The notes: generated from the letters alone by a model not told the origin. A DNA stretch of 64,000 nt from Unio delphinus (GCA_029339505.1 JAQISU010000189.1:1804501-1868500), one strand, 5' to 3'; counted from the first letter of the stretch, positions 40,686 to 55,315 are shown. Translations and numbers: made by a program.

Positions 40686-42446
40686 ACCATATTCCACGAG
40701 AGGATGAATGTGACGATATTTGGTTCAATATTGTGGATTCGTACTGCACCATGTAATTTGTAAAACAAAATCCATTTCCAATCAATTCCTTGATACTATC
40801 TGCATCAGAATTGATTTTAGGCGACAAATGAGAACTTTTGTTTGTCAAATATTCAGACCAAATGCTATTTATTTTAAGAAGTTAAGGGGAAGGGGCGTGG
40901 AGTGAGTTTTCTGGGTAGTTTATGTGTTGTCTGGTTGAAGATTATTTCACGAGGGGGTGAATATGACAATATTGAACATTCCGACCACATCATTAAACAA
41001 ACATCAAATGCAATCAATCACATCATACTTTTCACTTCGGAATTTACGTAAGGTGACATATGACAGCCTTCATTTGCAGCAGATAAAAGACCAAAATACA
41101 TCTCTTATATATAAAAGAGGGGTGGTGTGACGATATTTTGTGAAATAATTGTTTCTTAGATTACATCATCTGAAAGTTAGATCTGTAATTCGTTCCTTGA
41201 TCAAGTGATGTATCGTTCATGACAATCCAGATTCTGACAAACATTGAAGACAACAACACCAATGTCAAGTGCTAAATCTTTCGGCAGTGAACTCCATTAA
41301 TTAATTCTTAGTCTAGCCAACAATTAACTGTTATCTGGTGGTAGAGTTTGTGCGAAGGAATGTTTTCCTAACTTGGGATCACATTGTTAGAATGTTTACA
41401 GTAAAAACGAATTGGGTGTATGACAGGCTAGAAAAGTGAAATTCGCACGTAGAACTGTCAAAAAGTGATTGAGAGAAATGCCAGGGTGTTGAGGCAACCC
41501 CAGGTGGCATTTTTGGCACCTTGATAGGCAGTTTTCCAAATGTCTGTAGGAATAGCATTTATTCCGATTGGTCAAATGTGGAGTCAGGGGTGGGTCGATC
41601 CCTGAAATTGGGGGAAATATATTCTCTGAGCTAATGAATTTTAATCAGTCTGGGAAGACCTCTGCAAGCGACGGTCAGCATTATTAATTCCGACATAGGA
41701 GAAGACTCCGGGCGTACTTTAGGAAAGACGTCTGTAAAAATCGGGTTCCAGGGAAAAACTGAATTTGGAACGATTGTAAGACGCCAAAAACACAAGGTAT
41801 TTAACTCAAATTCACATTTATCATGATGTAATTTATGTGATGTTTTCTTCGTTACAGATGCATGATCTGTTGATTTTGTAGGAATTGTTCACATTTATCA
41901 TAATGTAATTTATATGATGTTTCTCCGTTACAGATGCATGACGTGTTGATTTTGTATGGATAGTTCGGTTATTACAGTGATTTAGTAATGTACTTTGAAT
42001 TCTGAATTAGAATTTTCACCTTATATACTTAGGTAGGTTAATAGGTGGTGTAGAAAACCCGCCGTGTACATTTATGATTGGAAAGTGTTAAATTAATTTG
42101 AATTTATCATGTTAGGGAATATTGATTGTGGGCTATGATATATTGCCTCACTCTACGTAATGATTTACGGGAATATATGTGACTTGATCGGAAGACTTGT
42201 GTAGTATTGTTAGCCGTACAAAGGTTATCACTGTTAGTAAGATCTGATGTTCGAACCAGAAAGACGGACGGACATTCTCAACTCTTAAAGCATAACGAGA
42301 TACTTAGGGCTTTTTACCCTTTTCTTTTCAAAGGAAAATAGTTTGTTTGGAGAGAGAGAAATAGCGAGAAGGTCGAGATTCAAGCGAGGGAAAAGAAGTT
42401 AGAAGTCAGAGTTGTGGAATCCCACGTTCAACCAAAGAGCAAGTTA
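40686..42446. other. Non-genic stretch with diverged repeats
   Basis: CACGAGGGGGTGA-like phrases recur near 40276, 40690, 40944 and 41115. A two-copy 77-bp direct repeat lies at 41811-41956 (CGTTACAGATGCATGA in each copy). The end of the segment marks the duplication breakpoint. Confidence 0.55.
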
Positions 42447-42992
42447 AAGTCGAGACGCACGCAGAAGGAAAAAACAGTCGTCGAGCAGGTCATGTGAATT
42501 TACCAAGCGGTCAAATGTTAATGAACACTCGATTTCGTGATGAAAATTGTTATCAGCTATTAACGGCTAAATTCATCTATTTTACTAGTGTTTTGAATTT
42601 TAATTAATGTATCAATTATTTGAAACTTCGGTTTTAAAGTGCTTCTGAACTAAGAGTATTCAGAAGGAAAGAAAATTGTAATTTACTGTGTCTTTCTTCT
42701 CTTGATTTTTATTTTGATTAAATTCTTTATTTATCTTTACGGGGGCTCGTGTGTTGTCTTTGTTCAGGATACCGACTCAGATTACCATATCCATTCTAAC
42801 CGGGCAAATCACACCGTAGAGTTCATCCTTTAGATAACGAGTATTAGCGGGAGGCGGTTTCGAGTGTTGTTTTCCAAGTTGCGCAATACCTCTGACCATT
42901 GGCTTGTGCAATATTGTACCAATAGCGCTTGATACCGAAATACCCCCGTTACAACCAACAATCTTCATACCAAATTCTAAAATTGGTATTAA
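42447..42992. other. Spacer between duplicated segments, nothing firm
   Basis: Unique in the window. GGGGGCTCGT near 42740 recalls a retroelement primer-binding site, but I see no LTR pair. Confidence 0.4.
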
Positions 42993-43146
42993 CAACAGCC
43001 TTACATTGCGCTCAGCATTAAGAGGTTAGTGTTAGGACTGGTCGGCCTGGTGTCATTATAATGTTACTGGGTGAGACATGCAACATGTCTGCGGCATGAT
43101 GCCCCAGTGCTAAATATCACTAAAAACTACACCACTGCATCAGCTT
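42993..43146 (+). mobile_element. SINE family B fragment, 5'-truncated
   Basis: Starts inside the body (GCGCTCAGCATTAAGAGGTT), passes GTGTTAGGACTGGTCGGCCT and ends near AACTACACCACTGCA. Confidence 0.78.
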
Positions 43147-43579
43147 GGCTTCCATGCTTTGAACGATATACATATCCTTATAGATCTAGTCCAAAACACG
43201 ATATCCAACTGGAATGGGAAACAAGGACGAAAAATATGTTGCTGTCAATTGTGCCGAGGGATCTGTGTCAATCCGTTCAAACACATAACGTCGCCATAAA
43301 AATTTGCCGAGGATATTTATTTAAAAAATATTCTTAAATACAGACCAAGGATACGTGCATTTTGAAGAGTCACATGACCGATATATTTTTTTCTTACCTT
43401 AGAAAGAGACGTAAAATTTAAATATCACAAAATAAATCAACACCACTTCCTTCTTTCAAGTTTTAGACAGACCTGGCTGTTTAACATTGAGTTTAATGTA
43501 AATCAAGAAAGGCCAAACAAGTAATAAATGTCCTGATTTCTAGGTTTGTTGGAACATGAAACATGTTGCATATACAAGA
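43147..43579. other. Spacer, nothing recognised
   Basis: No supported gene or repeat. Confidence 0.5.
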
Positions 43580-43613
43580 ACAGAGAGAGAGAGATACAGA
43601 TACAGATACAGAA

Positions 43614-43643
<30 letters not shown>
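43580..43643. repeat. (GA)n-(GATACA)n-(GACA)n microsatellite
   Basis: Marks the left edge of segment B, matching the GACA run before segment A. Confidence 0.93.
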
Positions 43644-43646
<3 letters not shown>

Positions 43647-44413
43647 GTACCATCTTTGACTAGAATGTAGAGAACGATTACTACATTTTGTAATAATTTT
43701 TCTCTGGTTATGACACTGAACAGACCTTTGAAAGGCAACCGACTGGTCATGTATCCTCCTGCCCGCAGAATTAATTGGAGCATGTAGTGGCCAGCTATTA
43801 CATTCTACAAATGTTGGCCAAAACATATTTTAGAAATGAAAACCTTTAGCCATATGTGCGGGCGCCCATGTGTCATGTCTGACTTCCTTCTAGTACAGCT
43901 ACAGCGAGCAGATTTCAGAAACCTGCCTTTTAAAGCTGCCTTTCTTCGTCATCCACTAAAAACGGTGTTTAGAGCACGTTAAACGTCAGCAGCTGTCAAA
44001 GTATAAGAAGCGTTTAGTTAAGGAGATTCCCCTTTCAGAGTATTTCAGTCAAAACCTATACTATTTTTTTAAATGATTGTTTCAGCAATTAAAACATACG
44101 ATGGTTATGTAAATTATAATATGTTATTTACTTCTTAATGGACCTGGTTACCATGGTAACCACACTTTCAAAATAATTAAACTGTTGGAGTATAAACCAT
44201 CGTAATAACTGTCATTGTTTAATTTGCGTGCAGATTAATATATCTGAGTACAAACTAATGAGCGCAAAAGCTTACTATGCCTATGAACCCTCTCGCAAAA
44301 AAAAAAAAAAACACATTATGCGCTAACGTTTCTGCGCAAACTTGACAACATATAGGCAAAGTTATTATTTTTTTTTTAATATCAACACCCCGAACTGGCT
44401 TGTTCCAGAATGG

Positions 44414-44648
44414 CCTGGGGCCCCGAGTGGTCTAAAGCGCTGTCCGTTACGGATCACTGCCATCTCACCTCTGTCTGCGTGGGAACCGGCTATTGTAGTT
44501 ATGTGAGAAAGCTTGCCAGTTGCTTCTCGTGGGTCGGTGGTTTCTTTCTTTTTTTTCCAGCTTCTTCCTCCACCAATAATACCGGCCGCCATGTATAGCC
44601 TATAGTGTGCTGAAAATGGCGTTAAACCATAAAATAAAAAAATAAAAA
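44414..44648 (+). mobile_element. SINE family A copy (duplicate of 33601)
   Basis: Same insertion site and CAGAATGG flanks (44406-44413, 44649-44656), so the insertion predates the segmental duplication. It differs by a T-rich change in the middle. Confidence 0.88.
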
Positions 44649-45058
44649 CAGAATGGTCTAGATTTAATTCATTTGTTGGAATGGTGAGGTACATTGACCA
44701 TTGATTGGACTACACCAAGTCTGTCAACAATATATACTACCCTATTGCGGCTGAAATTTGATACCAGACTTGGTTAGTCACAAACTACGCAACGCTCGGG
44801 ACCTTTTGCAGGTCAAGACAAGACTTTATTACACTCAGGTTGTAAGGTTACAACATATGACGCGTGTAATAAAATGAACCATGAATGTGATACTAGTACA
44901 TTACCTAATATGGATTGCAAGATTCGAAAAACACAACCTAAAACCGCAGCCAGAGAAAATGGCTGGCATGGACTTGGTAGCATTCAAACGATGAAACATT
45001 TATCGAGATAAATTAAGTTGAGTGATTGGGGCTTCTCAATCCTACTTGAATTTGATTT

Positions 45059-46483
45059 GCATGCAAAGGCTATTTTCAACCCGATGTGTCACGAAACGGC
45101 TAAGTTTTAATCCGACGTGCATGAAAAGGCTATTTCTATTAATTCGATGTGCATGACAAGGCTATGTGTTTATCCGATGTGCTTGTAAGGGCTATTCTTA
45201 TATCCAATGTGATTGTAAAGATTATTTTTGGATCCGATGTGCTTGCAAAGGCTATTCTATATCCGATATGTTTGTAAAGATCATTTTTGGATCCAATGTG
45301 CTTGCAAAGGCTATTCTTATATCCGATATGTTTGTAAAGATTATTTTTGGATCCGATGTGCTTGCAAAGGCTATTCTTATATCCGATGTGTTTGTACAGA
45401 TTATTTTAGATCCGATGTGCTTGCAAAGGCTATTCTTATATCCGATGTGTTTGTAAAGATTATTTTTGGATCCGATGTGCTTGCAAAGGCTATTCTTATA
45501 TCCGATGTGTTTGTACAGATTATTTTGGGATCCAATGTGCTTGCAAAGGCTATTCTATATCCGATATGTTTGTAAAGATTATTTTTGGATCCGATGTGCT
45601 TGCAAAGGCTATTATTATATCCGATGTGTTTGTAAAGATTATTTTTGGATCCAATGTGCTTGCAAAGGCTATTCTTATATCCGATGTGTTTGTACAGATT
45701 ATTTTGGGATCCTATGTGCTTGCAAAGGCTATTCTTATATCCGATGTGTTTGTACAGATTATTTTGGGATCCAATGTGCTTGCAAAGGCTATTCTATATC
45801 CGATATGTTTGTAAAGATTATTTTTGGATCTGATGTGCTTGCAAAGGCTATTCTTATATCCGATGTGTTTGTACAGATTTTTTTTGGATCCGATGTGCTT
45901 GCAAAGGCTATTCTTATATCCGATGTGTTTGTACAGATTATTTTGGGATCCAATGTGCTTGCAAAGGCTATTCTATATCCGATGTGTTTGTAAAGATTAT
46001 TTTTGTATCCAATGTGCTTGCAAAGGCTATTCTTATATCCGATGTGTTTGTAAAGATTATTTTTTGTATCCGATGTGCTTATAAAGGCTATTTTTGTATC
46101 CGATGTGCTTGTAAAGACTATTTTTGTATCCGATGTGCTTGTAAAGACTATTTTTGTATCCGGTGTGCTTGTAAAGACTATTTTTGGATCCGATGTGCTT
46201 GCAAAGGCTATTCTTATATCCGATGTGTTTGTAAAGATTATTTTTTGTATCCGATGTGCTTATAAAGGCTATTTTTGTATCCGATGTGCTTATAAAGACT
46301 TTTTTTGTATCCGATGTGCTTGTAAAGACTATGTTTGTATCCGATGTGCTTGTAAAGACTATGTTTGTATCCGATGTGCTTCAAAGGCTATTTTTGTATC
46401 CGATGTGCTTATAAAGGCTATTTTTGTATCCGATGTGCTTATAAAGGCTATTTTTGTATCCGATGTGCTTGCAAAGGCTATTT
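45059..46483. repeat. 30-bp satellite with 60-bp dimer structure, copy B
   Basis: As 34249-35640 but with a different run of monomer types in the middle, showing local turnover after duplication. Confidence 0.93.
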
Positions 46484-46996
46484 GTTAAAAAGGCTACTGT
46501 TCATCTCGTGTTTTGAAGAGATGACTTAAAGATACAAAAGGCATTAAATTGGATATATTGGGACATTACATAGGCTGTAACTCGAGACATTACAGACACG
46601 ACTGTAGCTAGAGAACCAAACTGCAGACAACTGATTTTGCATTGGTACTCACATGTTTGCAATGTACTTTCAGGTCAAAAGACAGTTTTATCTCGACCCA
46701 GAAGTTGTTAAATAAACAATCTGGTGTTACTACCGTCATTTAGGATTTCACAGCTGTGACGTTTGTTTTACCTGGAAACAAAATTAACTTGATAGAGAAG
46801 CTTCTTTGATGCAACACTTGTCCTCCTACAAGCGCAGAGAGAAGAATATTATTTTGACTTTCAACACCATGTGAGAGCCATCAACAAGATCATCCGCTGA
46901 TACGTATTAGCCGGTGTAGACAAATACGCCAGATTTACTCCTATATATATTGTATTCCATGAGAGGCATTTACAGACCAAAACCAATAAAAAATAT

Positions 46997-47357
46997 GTTG
47001 TTGCATATAGCTCCGGTGGCTAAGTAGTAGAGCAACTGCTTCGGATGCAGGAGATCGTGCGTTCGAACATCGGCCGAGTTATGCCAAAGATTTTTTTTTA
47101 AAAATGGTACTAGCAGCTGCCTCGCTTGGCGCTCAGCATTAAGAGGTTAGTGTTAGGACTTGTCGGCCTGGTGTCAGTATAATGGGACTGGGTGGGGCAT
47201 CATGCTTCATGTCTACATGGGGCATCATGATACATATATGCGGCATGATGCCTAAGTACTAAACATCAATAGAAACTGCGACACTACAGACATCGTAAAG
47301 ACATGACTGGAAAATAGTTAAAGCTACGTTAAAAATCTAAATCACACACGCACACTA
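46997..47357 (+). mobile_element. SINE family B copy (duplicate of 36168)
   Basis: Same head and body as the copy in segment A with few substitutions. Confidence 0.82.
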
Positions 47358-47773
47358 AATATGTTGATTTAGTCGTAGTTAGAACGGCCCAGCATAGACG
47401 TAATTATGTCAACACAGGTCACTCGAAAAACAAATAAGCAACCGTGTTGACTGGGTGGCTAATGTCATGTCGCATTCGTGGAGTATGTCAAGGCTGTCAA
47501 ATCGCCATGTTTTGTAACGTGTGCAAAATTCAGCGCGAAGAAAAACCAGAGTTTAAAATCATCAGAAACTGGAAAAATACCAAATAAATTAAAAATTTAA
47601 GAAAAGTTAAGCATACGACAAATTGCGTATTGTTAACTTTGACAAGTAGACTTTAGTTATCCTGAAAATGGGGGCTTGTGTCACCTGATCAACATTGTTA
47701 CTTAGTTCGTTGCTCAAAAAACACGTGGTAACAAACAGGAAAATAGATGATAGAGGGTAGTTCATTATATGCC

Positions 47774-48941
47774 GACTTCATCAAGACTTTATCAAGACTT
47801 CATCAAGACTTTATCATGACTTCATCAAGACTTTATCAAGACTTCATCAAGACTTCATCAAGACTTCATCAAGACTTTATCAAGAGTTCATCAAGACTTT
47901 ATCAAGACTTCATCAAGACTTAATCATGACTTCATCAAGACTTTATCAAGACTTCATCAAGACTTTATCAAGACTTCATCAAGACTTAATCAAGACTTCA
48001 TCAAGACTTTATCAAGACTTTATCAAGACTTAATCATGACTTTATCAAGACTTTATCAAGACTTCATCAAGACTTCATCAAGACTTTATCAAGACTTAAT
48101 CATGACTTAATCAAGACTTTATCAAGACTTTATCAAGACTTAATCATGACTTTATCAAGACTTTATCAAGACTTCATCAAGACTTCATCAAGACTTTATC
48201 AAGACTTCATCAAGACTTAATCAAGACTTTATCAAGACTTTATCAAGACTTCATCAAGACTTTATCAAGACTTCATCAAGACTTAATCAAGACTTCATCA
48301 AGACTTTATCAAGACTTTATCAAGACTTTATCAAGACTTAATCATGACTTCATCAAGACTTAATCAAGACTTCATCAAGACTTCATCAAGACTTCATCAA
48401 GACTTTATCAAGACTTAATCAAGACTTATCAAGACTTTATCATGACTTCATCAAGACTTTATCAAGACTTTTTCAAGACTTAATCAAGACTTTATCAAGA
48501 TTTTATCAAGACTTCATCGAGACTTTATCAAGACTTTATCAAGACTTTATCAAGACTTAATCATGACTTCATCAAGACTTAATCAAGACTTTATCAAGAC
48601 TTTATCAAGACTTAATCATGACTTCATCAAGACTTTATCAGGACTTCATCATGACTTCATCAAGACTTTATCAAGACTTTATCATGACTTCATCAAGACT
48701 TCATCAAGACTTTATCAAGACTTAATCAAGACTTTATCAAGACTTTATCAAGACTTCATCAAGACTTTATCAAGACTTAATCAAGACTTCATCAAGACTT
48801 AATCATGACTTCATCAAGACTTAATCAAGACTTTATCAAGACTTTATCAAGACTTTATCAAGACTTCATCAAGACTTAATCAAGACTTTATCAAGACTTT
48901 ATCAAGACTTTATCAAGACTTCATCAAGACTTTATCAAGAC
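47774..48941. repeat. 11-bp satellite (ACTTNATCAAG), about 106 copies, copy B
   Basis: Same unit as 36936-38631 but about 48 units fewer, with fewer ACTTAATCATG variants and none of the AGTTCATCAAG-rich clusters seen in copy A. Confidence 0.97.
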
Positions 48942-49921
48942 CATGATAATCGCAGTAGTAGTTTGTATTATAGTCTCGTGGATCAGCATTTTTGTTTCTT
49001 TGAGCCAGCGCTATATGACAAGAGAAAACCATTCTAGCATTATTTACTTCACAAACTTTTCTGGCAATTTTTTGTTGTTGCAAATCTTCTCCTGTTGTTA
49101 ACTGACGTCGTAGAAACATTGCTATATATCGCTGTCCATTTGCCACGATGATTAATTCACTAGAAAAACACATCAAATATGAAAAAGACAAGATGAATGC
49201 ATATAAATATGACCAGTTGACGGGTCTACCACCAGTGAATATATTCTCAATTTCATCAACTCAATTGATGAAGCATTCTTTTTTTATTTAAACGTGGATG
49301 AATGTGCAGGGTTTATATTCAGCTATACAATTCAGTATTATGTAATAACATATCATAATTAGCCATGATCATATTTGTATTCCATAGTTACGATAAAACA
49401 AATGAATGACAATTACGTCGGGACGTATTTGACTCGATTCATTTGAAAATGTACCTGAGTAACATCGCATACGTTCTTAAAACAAAGTCGGTATAGAAGC
49501 ACGTTTCAAACTTGCAGTTCCAGGTGGATTCGATAATTGTAAATTCGTCAGAAAGTACACAATATATGTTGAAGATTTGCCTAACTTATCTTAAACGCAA
49601 AAAAGAATCCGATACTTGAATTTGCATGCAGTCGATGCGTCCACTTGTACAGCAGACTGATCCGCTGACATTGATGCTGTTGTCCCACTCCTATGTTACT
49701 TCAGTATCAGTCTGTTGCGTTAAACTCCTCTATACTAAGTCAAGCGAACGCCTACACCATAATGTCACTTGTAAAAACTACAAATGGCCTCATACGGAGA
49801 GATCTAGTTAATCTAACAGCTGCAAATTTATTCTATTAATATTCTCATTGGCACGATGTAAACTTTACTAATAATTTTGATTTGAACAATAGCAGTCATT
49901 ATTTTGATCTTGTCTTCAAGG

Positions 49922-50429
49922 TTAGATAACAATTAGGTCAAATAATATTTTTTATTAATATTTTTACATAACAATTAGGTCAAAAAATATTTTTTATTAA
50001 TATTTTTACATAACAATTAGGTCAAATAATATTTTTTATTAATATTTTTACATAACAATTAGGTCAAATAATATTTTTTATTAATATTTTTACATAACAA
50101 TTAGGTCAAATAATATTTTTTATTAATATTTTTACATAACAATTAGGTCAAATAATATTTTTATTAATATTTTTACATAACAATTAGGTCAAATAATATT
50201 TTTTATTAATATTTTTACATAACAATTAGGTCAAATAATATTTTTTATTAATATTTTTACATAACAATTAGGTCAAATAATATTTTTTATTAATATTTTT
50301 ACATAACAATTAGGTCAAATAATATTTTTTATTAATATTTTTACATAACAATTAGGTCAAATAATATTTTTTATTAATATTTTTACATAACAATTAGGTC
50401 AAATAATATTTTTTATTAATATTTTTACT
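49922..50429. repeat. 42-bp minisatellite, about 12 copies, copy B
   Basis: As 39613-40078 with one more unit. Confidence 0.95.
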
Positions 50430-50798
50430 AGTAGGCGAAGCTGAAGGAAAAGCGTACGCACAATGGTATTTTGTTAATATTGCATTTTACACAGCGTCAT
50501 CTCAAAAATTCCTTTTCCAATCGATTCATTGATAAATATTACATCAAAATCGATATGATATGATATGATATACGACAGCCTAAGTATAGCCAAGATTAAT
50601 ACGAAAATAACACCCCTCTTTCACGAGGGGGTGACGGTATCGATTGTCTTGAAAATATTGCACACTTCACACTAAATTAGAGAAAATATTCAATAAATTA
50701 CCTGATCAATTTTACATCGATATTGATATCTCGCTTTACATGACACCTCAGCCTTTACCAAATATTAGGATTGAAATAACAACCCTATTCGGGGGAGG

Positions 50799-51031
50799 GG
50801 GCCACGAGTGACCGAGTGGTCTAAAGCGCTCTCCGTTACGGATCACTGACATCTCACCTGTCTCCGTGGGTTCGAGTCTCAGATGCGGCTAATGTGGTTA
50901 TGTGAGAAAGCTTGCCAGTAGCTTCTCGTAGATCGGTGGTTATTTCTTCCTCCACCATTAATACTGGCCGCCATGTATATCCCATCTTGTATTCGAAAAT
51001 GGCGTTAAACACTACAACATCAACAACAACA
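50799..51031 (+). mobile_element. SINE family A copy (duplicate of 40453)
   Basis: Same position within segment B. A-box here is GAGTGGTCTAAAGCGC, nearer the family pattern than copy A. Confidence 0.88.
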
Positions 51032-52792
51032 ACCATATTCCACGAGAGGATGAATGTGACGATATTTGGTTCAATATTGTGGATTCGTACTGCACCATGT
51101 AATTTGTAAAACAAAATCCATTTCCAATCAATTCCTTGATACTATCTGCATCAGAATTGATTTTAGGCGACAAATGAGAAATTTTGTTTGCCAAATATTA
51201 AGACCAAATGCTATTTATTTTAAGAAGTTAAGGGGAAGGGGCGTGGAGTGAGTTTTCTGGGTAGCTTATGTGTTGTCTGGTTGAAGATTATTTCACGAGG
51301 GGGTGAATATGACAATATTGAACATTCCGACCACATCATTGAACAAACATCAAATGCAATCAATCACATCATACTTTTCACTTCGGAATTTACGTAAGGT
51401 GACATATGACAGCCTTCATTTGCAGCAGATAAAAGACCAAAATACATCTCTTATATATAAAAGAGGGGTGGTGTGACGATATTTTGTGAAATAATTGTTT
51501 CTTAGATTACATCATCTGAAAGTTAGATCTGTAATTCGTTCCTTGATCAAGTGATGTATCGTTCATGACAATCCAGATTCTGACAAACATTGAAGACAAC
51601 AACACCAATGTCAAGTGCTAAATCTTTCGGCAGTGAACTCCATTAATTAATTGTTAGTCTAGCCAACAATTAACTGTTATCTGGTGGTAGAGTTTGTGCG
51701 AAGGAATGTTTTCCTAACTTGGGGTCACACTGTTAGAATGTTTACAGTAAAAACGAATTGGGTGTATGACAGGCTAGAAAAGTGAAATTCGCACGTAGAA
51801 CTGTCAAAAAGTGATTGAGAGAAATGCCAGGGTGTTGAGGCAACCCCAGGTGGCATTTTTGGCACCTTGATAGGCAGTTTTCCAAATGTCTGTAGGAATA
51901 GCATTTATTCCGATTGGTCAAATGTGGAGTCAGGGGTGGGTCGATCCCTGAAATTGGGGGAAATATATTCTCTGAGCTAATGAATTTTAATCAGTCTGGG
52001 AAGACCTCTGCAAGCGACGGTCAGCATTATTAATTCCGACATAGGAGAAGACTCTGGGCGTACTTTAGGAAAGACGTCTGTAAAAATCGGGTTCCAGGGA
52101 AAAACTGAATTTGGAACGATTGTAAGACGCCAAAAACACAAGGTATTTAACTCAAATTCACATTTATCATGATGTAATTTATGTGATGTTTTCTTCGTTA
52201 CAGATGCATGATCTGTTGATTTTGTAGGAATTGTTCACATTTATCATAATGTAATTTATATGATGTTTCTCCGTTACAGATGCATGACGTGTTGATTTTG
52301 TATGGATAGTTCGGTTATTACAGTGATTTAGTAATGTACTTTGAATTCTGAATTAGAATTTTCACCTTATATACTTAGGTAGGTTAATAGGTGGTGTAGA
52401 AAACCCGCCGTGTACATTTATGATTGGAAAGTGTTAAATTAATTTGAATTTATCATGTTAGGGAATATTGATTGTGGGCTATGATATATTGCCTCACTCT
52501 ACGTAATGATTTACGGGAATATATGTGACTTGATCGGAAGACTTGTGTAGTATTGTTAGCCGTACAAAGGTTATCACTGTTAGTAAGATCTGATGTTCGA
52601 ACCAGAAAGACGGACGGACATTCTCAACTCTTAAAGCATAACGAGATACTTAGGGCTTTTTACCCTTTTCTTTTCAAAGGAAAATAGTTTGTTTGGAGAG
52701 AGAGAAATAGCGAGAAGGTCGAGATTCAAGCGAGGGAAAAGAAGTTAGAAGTCAGAGTTGTGGAATCCCACGTTCAACCAAAGAGCAAGTTA
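51032..52792. other. Non-genic end of copy B
   Basis: Same content as 40686-42446, including the 77-bp direct repeat (52157-52302). Confidence 0.55.
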
Positions 52793-52912
52793 TGTGGTAT
52801 GATGCCTCAGAGCTAGACATCACTATAAACTGTCACACTGCCGAAATCGTAGCGATATTACTTTAAATTGTTAATGCTATGTTAACAAATCCAAATCACA
52901 CACACACATACC
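52792..52912 (+). mobile_element. SINE family B fragment, 5'-truncated
   Basis: Begins ATGTGGTATGATGCC within the 3' half of family B and ends in a CACACACACA tail. It abuts the duplication breakpoint. Confidence 0.72.
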
Positions 52913-54007
52913 TGCATTCATCACCTACATTTTACCTTGATAACCTATAATTTCACCATGTGCCTAGATGAAATGTGCGCCCCTTTGGAGACTAGCTGAA
53001 ATGTACGCCCCTTGTAATATAGCTTCAGCCTTTAACGAGAAATAAGTGCCCTTTTATAGCCGCACGCTTTTAAAAATAGACGGAATGTGGTATACGTCAT
53101 GTTACTGATTTCGAAGTTTAAAAATCATACCTGATTATATGCGATCAAGAATAAACTTTTAGCAAACTGTGGTTGTATTAAGGAAACGGATTTTATTAAG
53201 TCTGAGCTGGTTGAAGGCATGAATGGGCAGGCACTTAAGATGGGGGTAAAAATAGTCCTCAAACTGTCCTTTACTAGTGTATAACTATTATAGCTATAAT
53301 TAGCCGGTTTACTCCTATATATGATTTATTTAAACACAAGCAATTTATCCACGGCAATGCGGGGGTGGGGAAGGCACGTCGTGACATGTGCTCCCTGTGT
53401 CTCTTTCGAAACACTAATCCAGCTGTGTATTAAGACTGTAAAGAATGAAATTCTGCCAACAACCAGTTAATGCCTGAACGTATAATGTCTTATAATAACT
53501 TGATTAACACTAATAAAGAAAGCAAGCAAAGTTCTGAAAGGTGATGGAAATTTTTATTAACTCGCTACCCCGCATTTAACATTAAGAACCCATTAATATG
53601 GGATTAAAGAACCCATTAATTGATAGAATATGAAGCCTTGAATAATTTCCATTGCAGACATAGAGACTTGCGTCAAACTGAGAAATAATTAGGGTTTTAT
53701 CAGTGTCATGTGTTCCATCTCAACTTAACAGCTTTTTATTTTAAGATGGACAAATTCTCAAATTTCGTGAGATTAAAACATTCAAATTCTTAAAAACATC
53801 TATTTCAGTTTTTTTTTATTTTATTTGTTGATCACACGAATTAGTGCTAATTGTAAAGACATGTGTTCAAAGACTACATTAACGTCTTCAAACGCCTTAG
53901 GACTCTTCGTTTTTTTTTAGCATACATTTATTGACATTTTAGCCGATCTATTTTGAAATCATATAATTGAGTGCCATTTGATTTTGTACAACACATGGGG
54001 TGGAGAG
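52913..54007. other. Non-genic stretch, nothing recognised
   Basis: No supported gene or repeat. Confidence 0.5.
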
Positions 54008-54262
54008 GGAGCGCGAATGGCCGAGTAGTCGAAAACGCTCACCGTTCAGAATCACTTGCAATCTCACCTCTGCATAGGTTCGAGTCTCCTTCTCCGCTAA
54101 CGTAGGTACGTGTGAAAAACTTGCCAGTAGCTTCTCGTGTGTTGGTGGTTTCTACCCGGGCTTTTCCATGGTTCTTCCTTCACCAGTTATACTGGCCGTC
54201 CTGTATATCTTATCTTGTGCTGAAAATGGCGTTAAACCCTACAACAACAACAACAACAACAA
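54008..54262 (+). mobile_element. SINE family A copy
   Basis: Degenerate A-box (AATGGCCGAGTAGTCGAAAA), good B-box GGTTCGAGTCTCC, body, GAAAATGGCGTTAAACCC and an (AAC)n tail. Confidence 0.85.
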
Positions 54263-54999
<737 letters not shown>

Positions 55000-55127
55000 A
55001 ACTGGGACAAACTTAGAGACCCATTTGTGTTTTGTATCTTATGTTTTCAGCATGTTTTTATGTTTTCCAATTTCACTGTTTTTGTCATTTGTTTTTCTGT
55101 AGTGTAGTCATATCATTATTGATGGTG

Positions 55128-55303
<176 letters not shown>

Positions 55304-55315
55304 CTCAGATTCGCT

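Larger units (their letters stand above)
32821..42446 (+). repeat. Segmental duplication, copy A (about 9.6 kb)
   Basis: Collinear with 43644-52792 from AAAGTACCATCTTTGAC to AGAGCAAGTTA with only scattered differences. It contains a SINE A (33601), the 30-bp array, a SINE B (36168), the 11-bp array, the 42-bp array and a second SINE A (40453). No convincing gene inside. Confidence 0.93.
43644..52792 (+). repeat. Segmental duplication, copy B (about 9.1 kb)
   Basis: Second copy of 32821-42446, same order and orientation. The shorter length is mostly explained by a smaller 11-bp array. It ends abruptly at AGAGCAAGTTA and joins a SINE B fragment. Confidence 0.93.

Noticed and set aside
42730..42995. 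Retroelement remnant suggested by GGGGGCTCGT and a 72-codon minus frame
   Set aside because: Only ten bases resemble a primer-binding site; no LTR pair, reverse transcriptase or other domain found.
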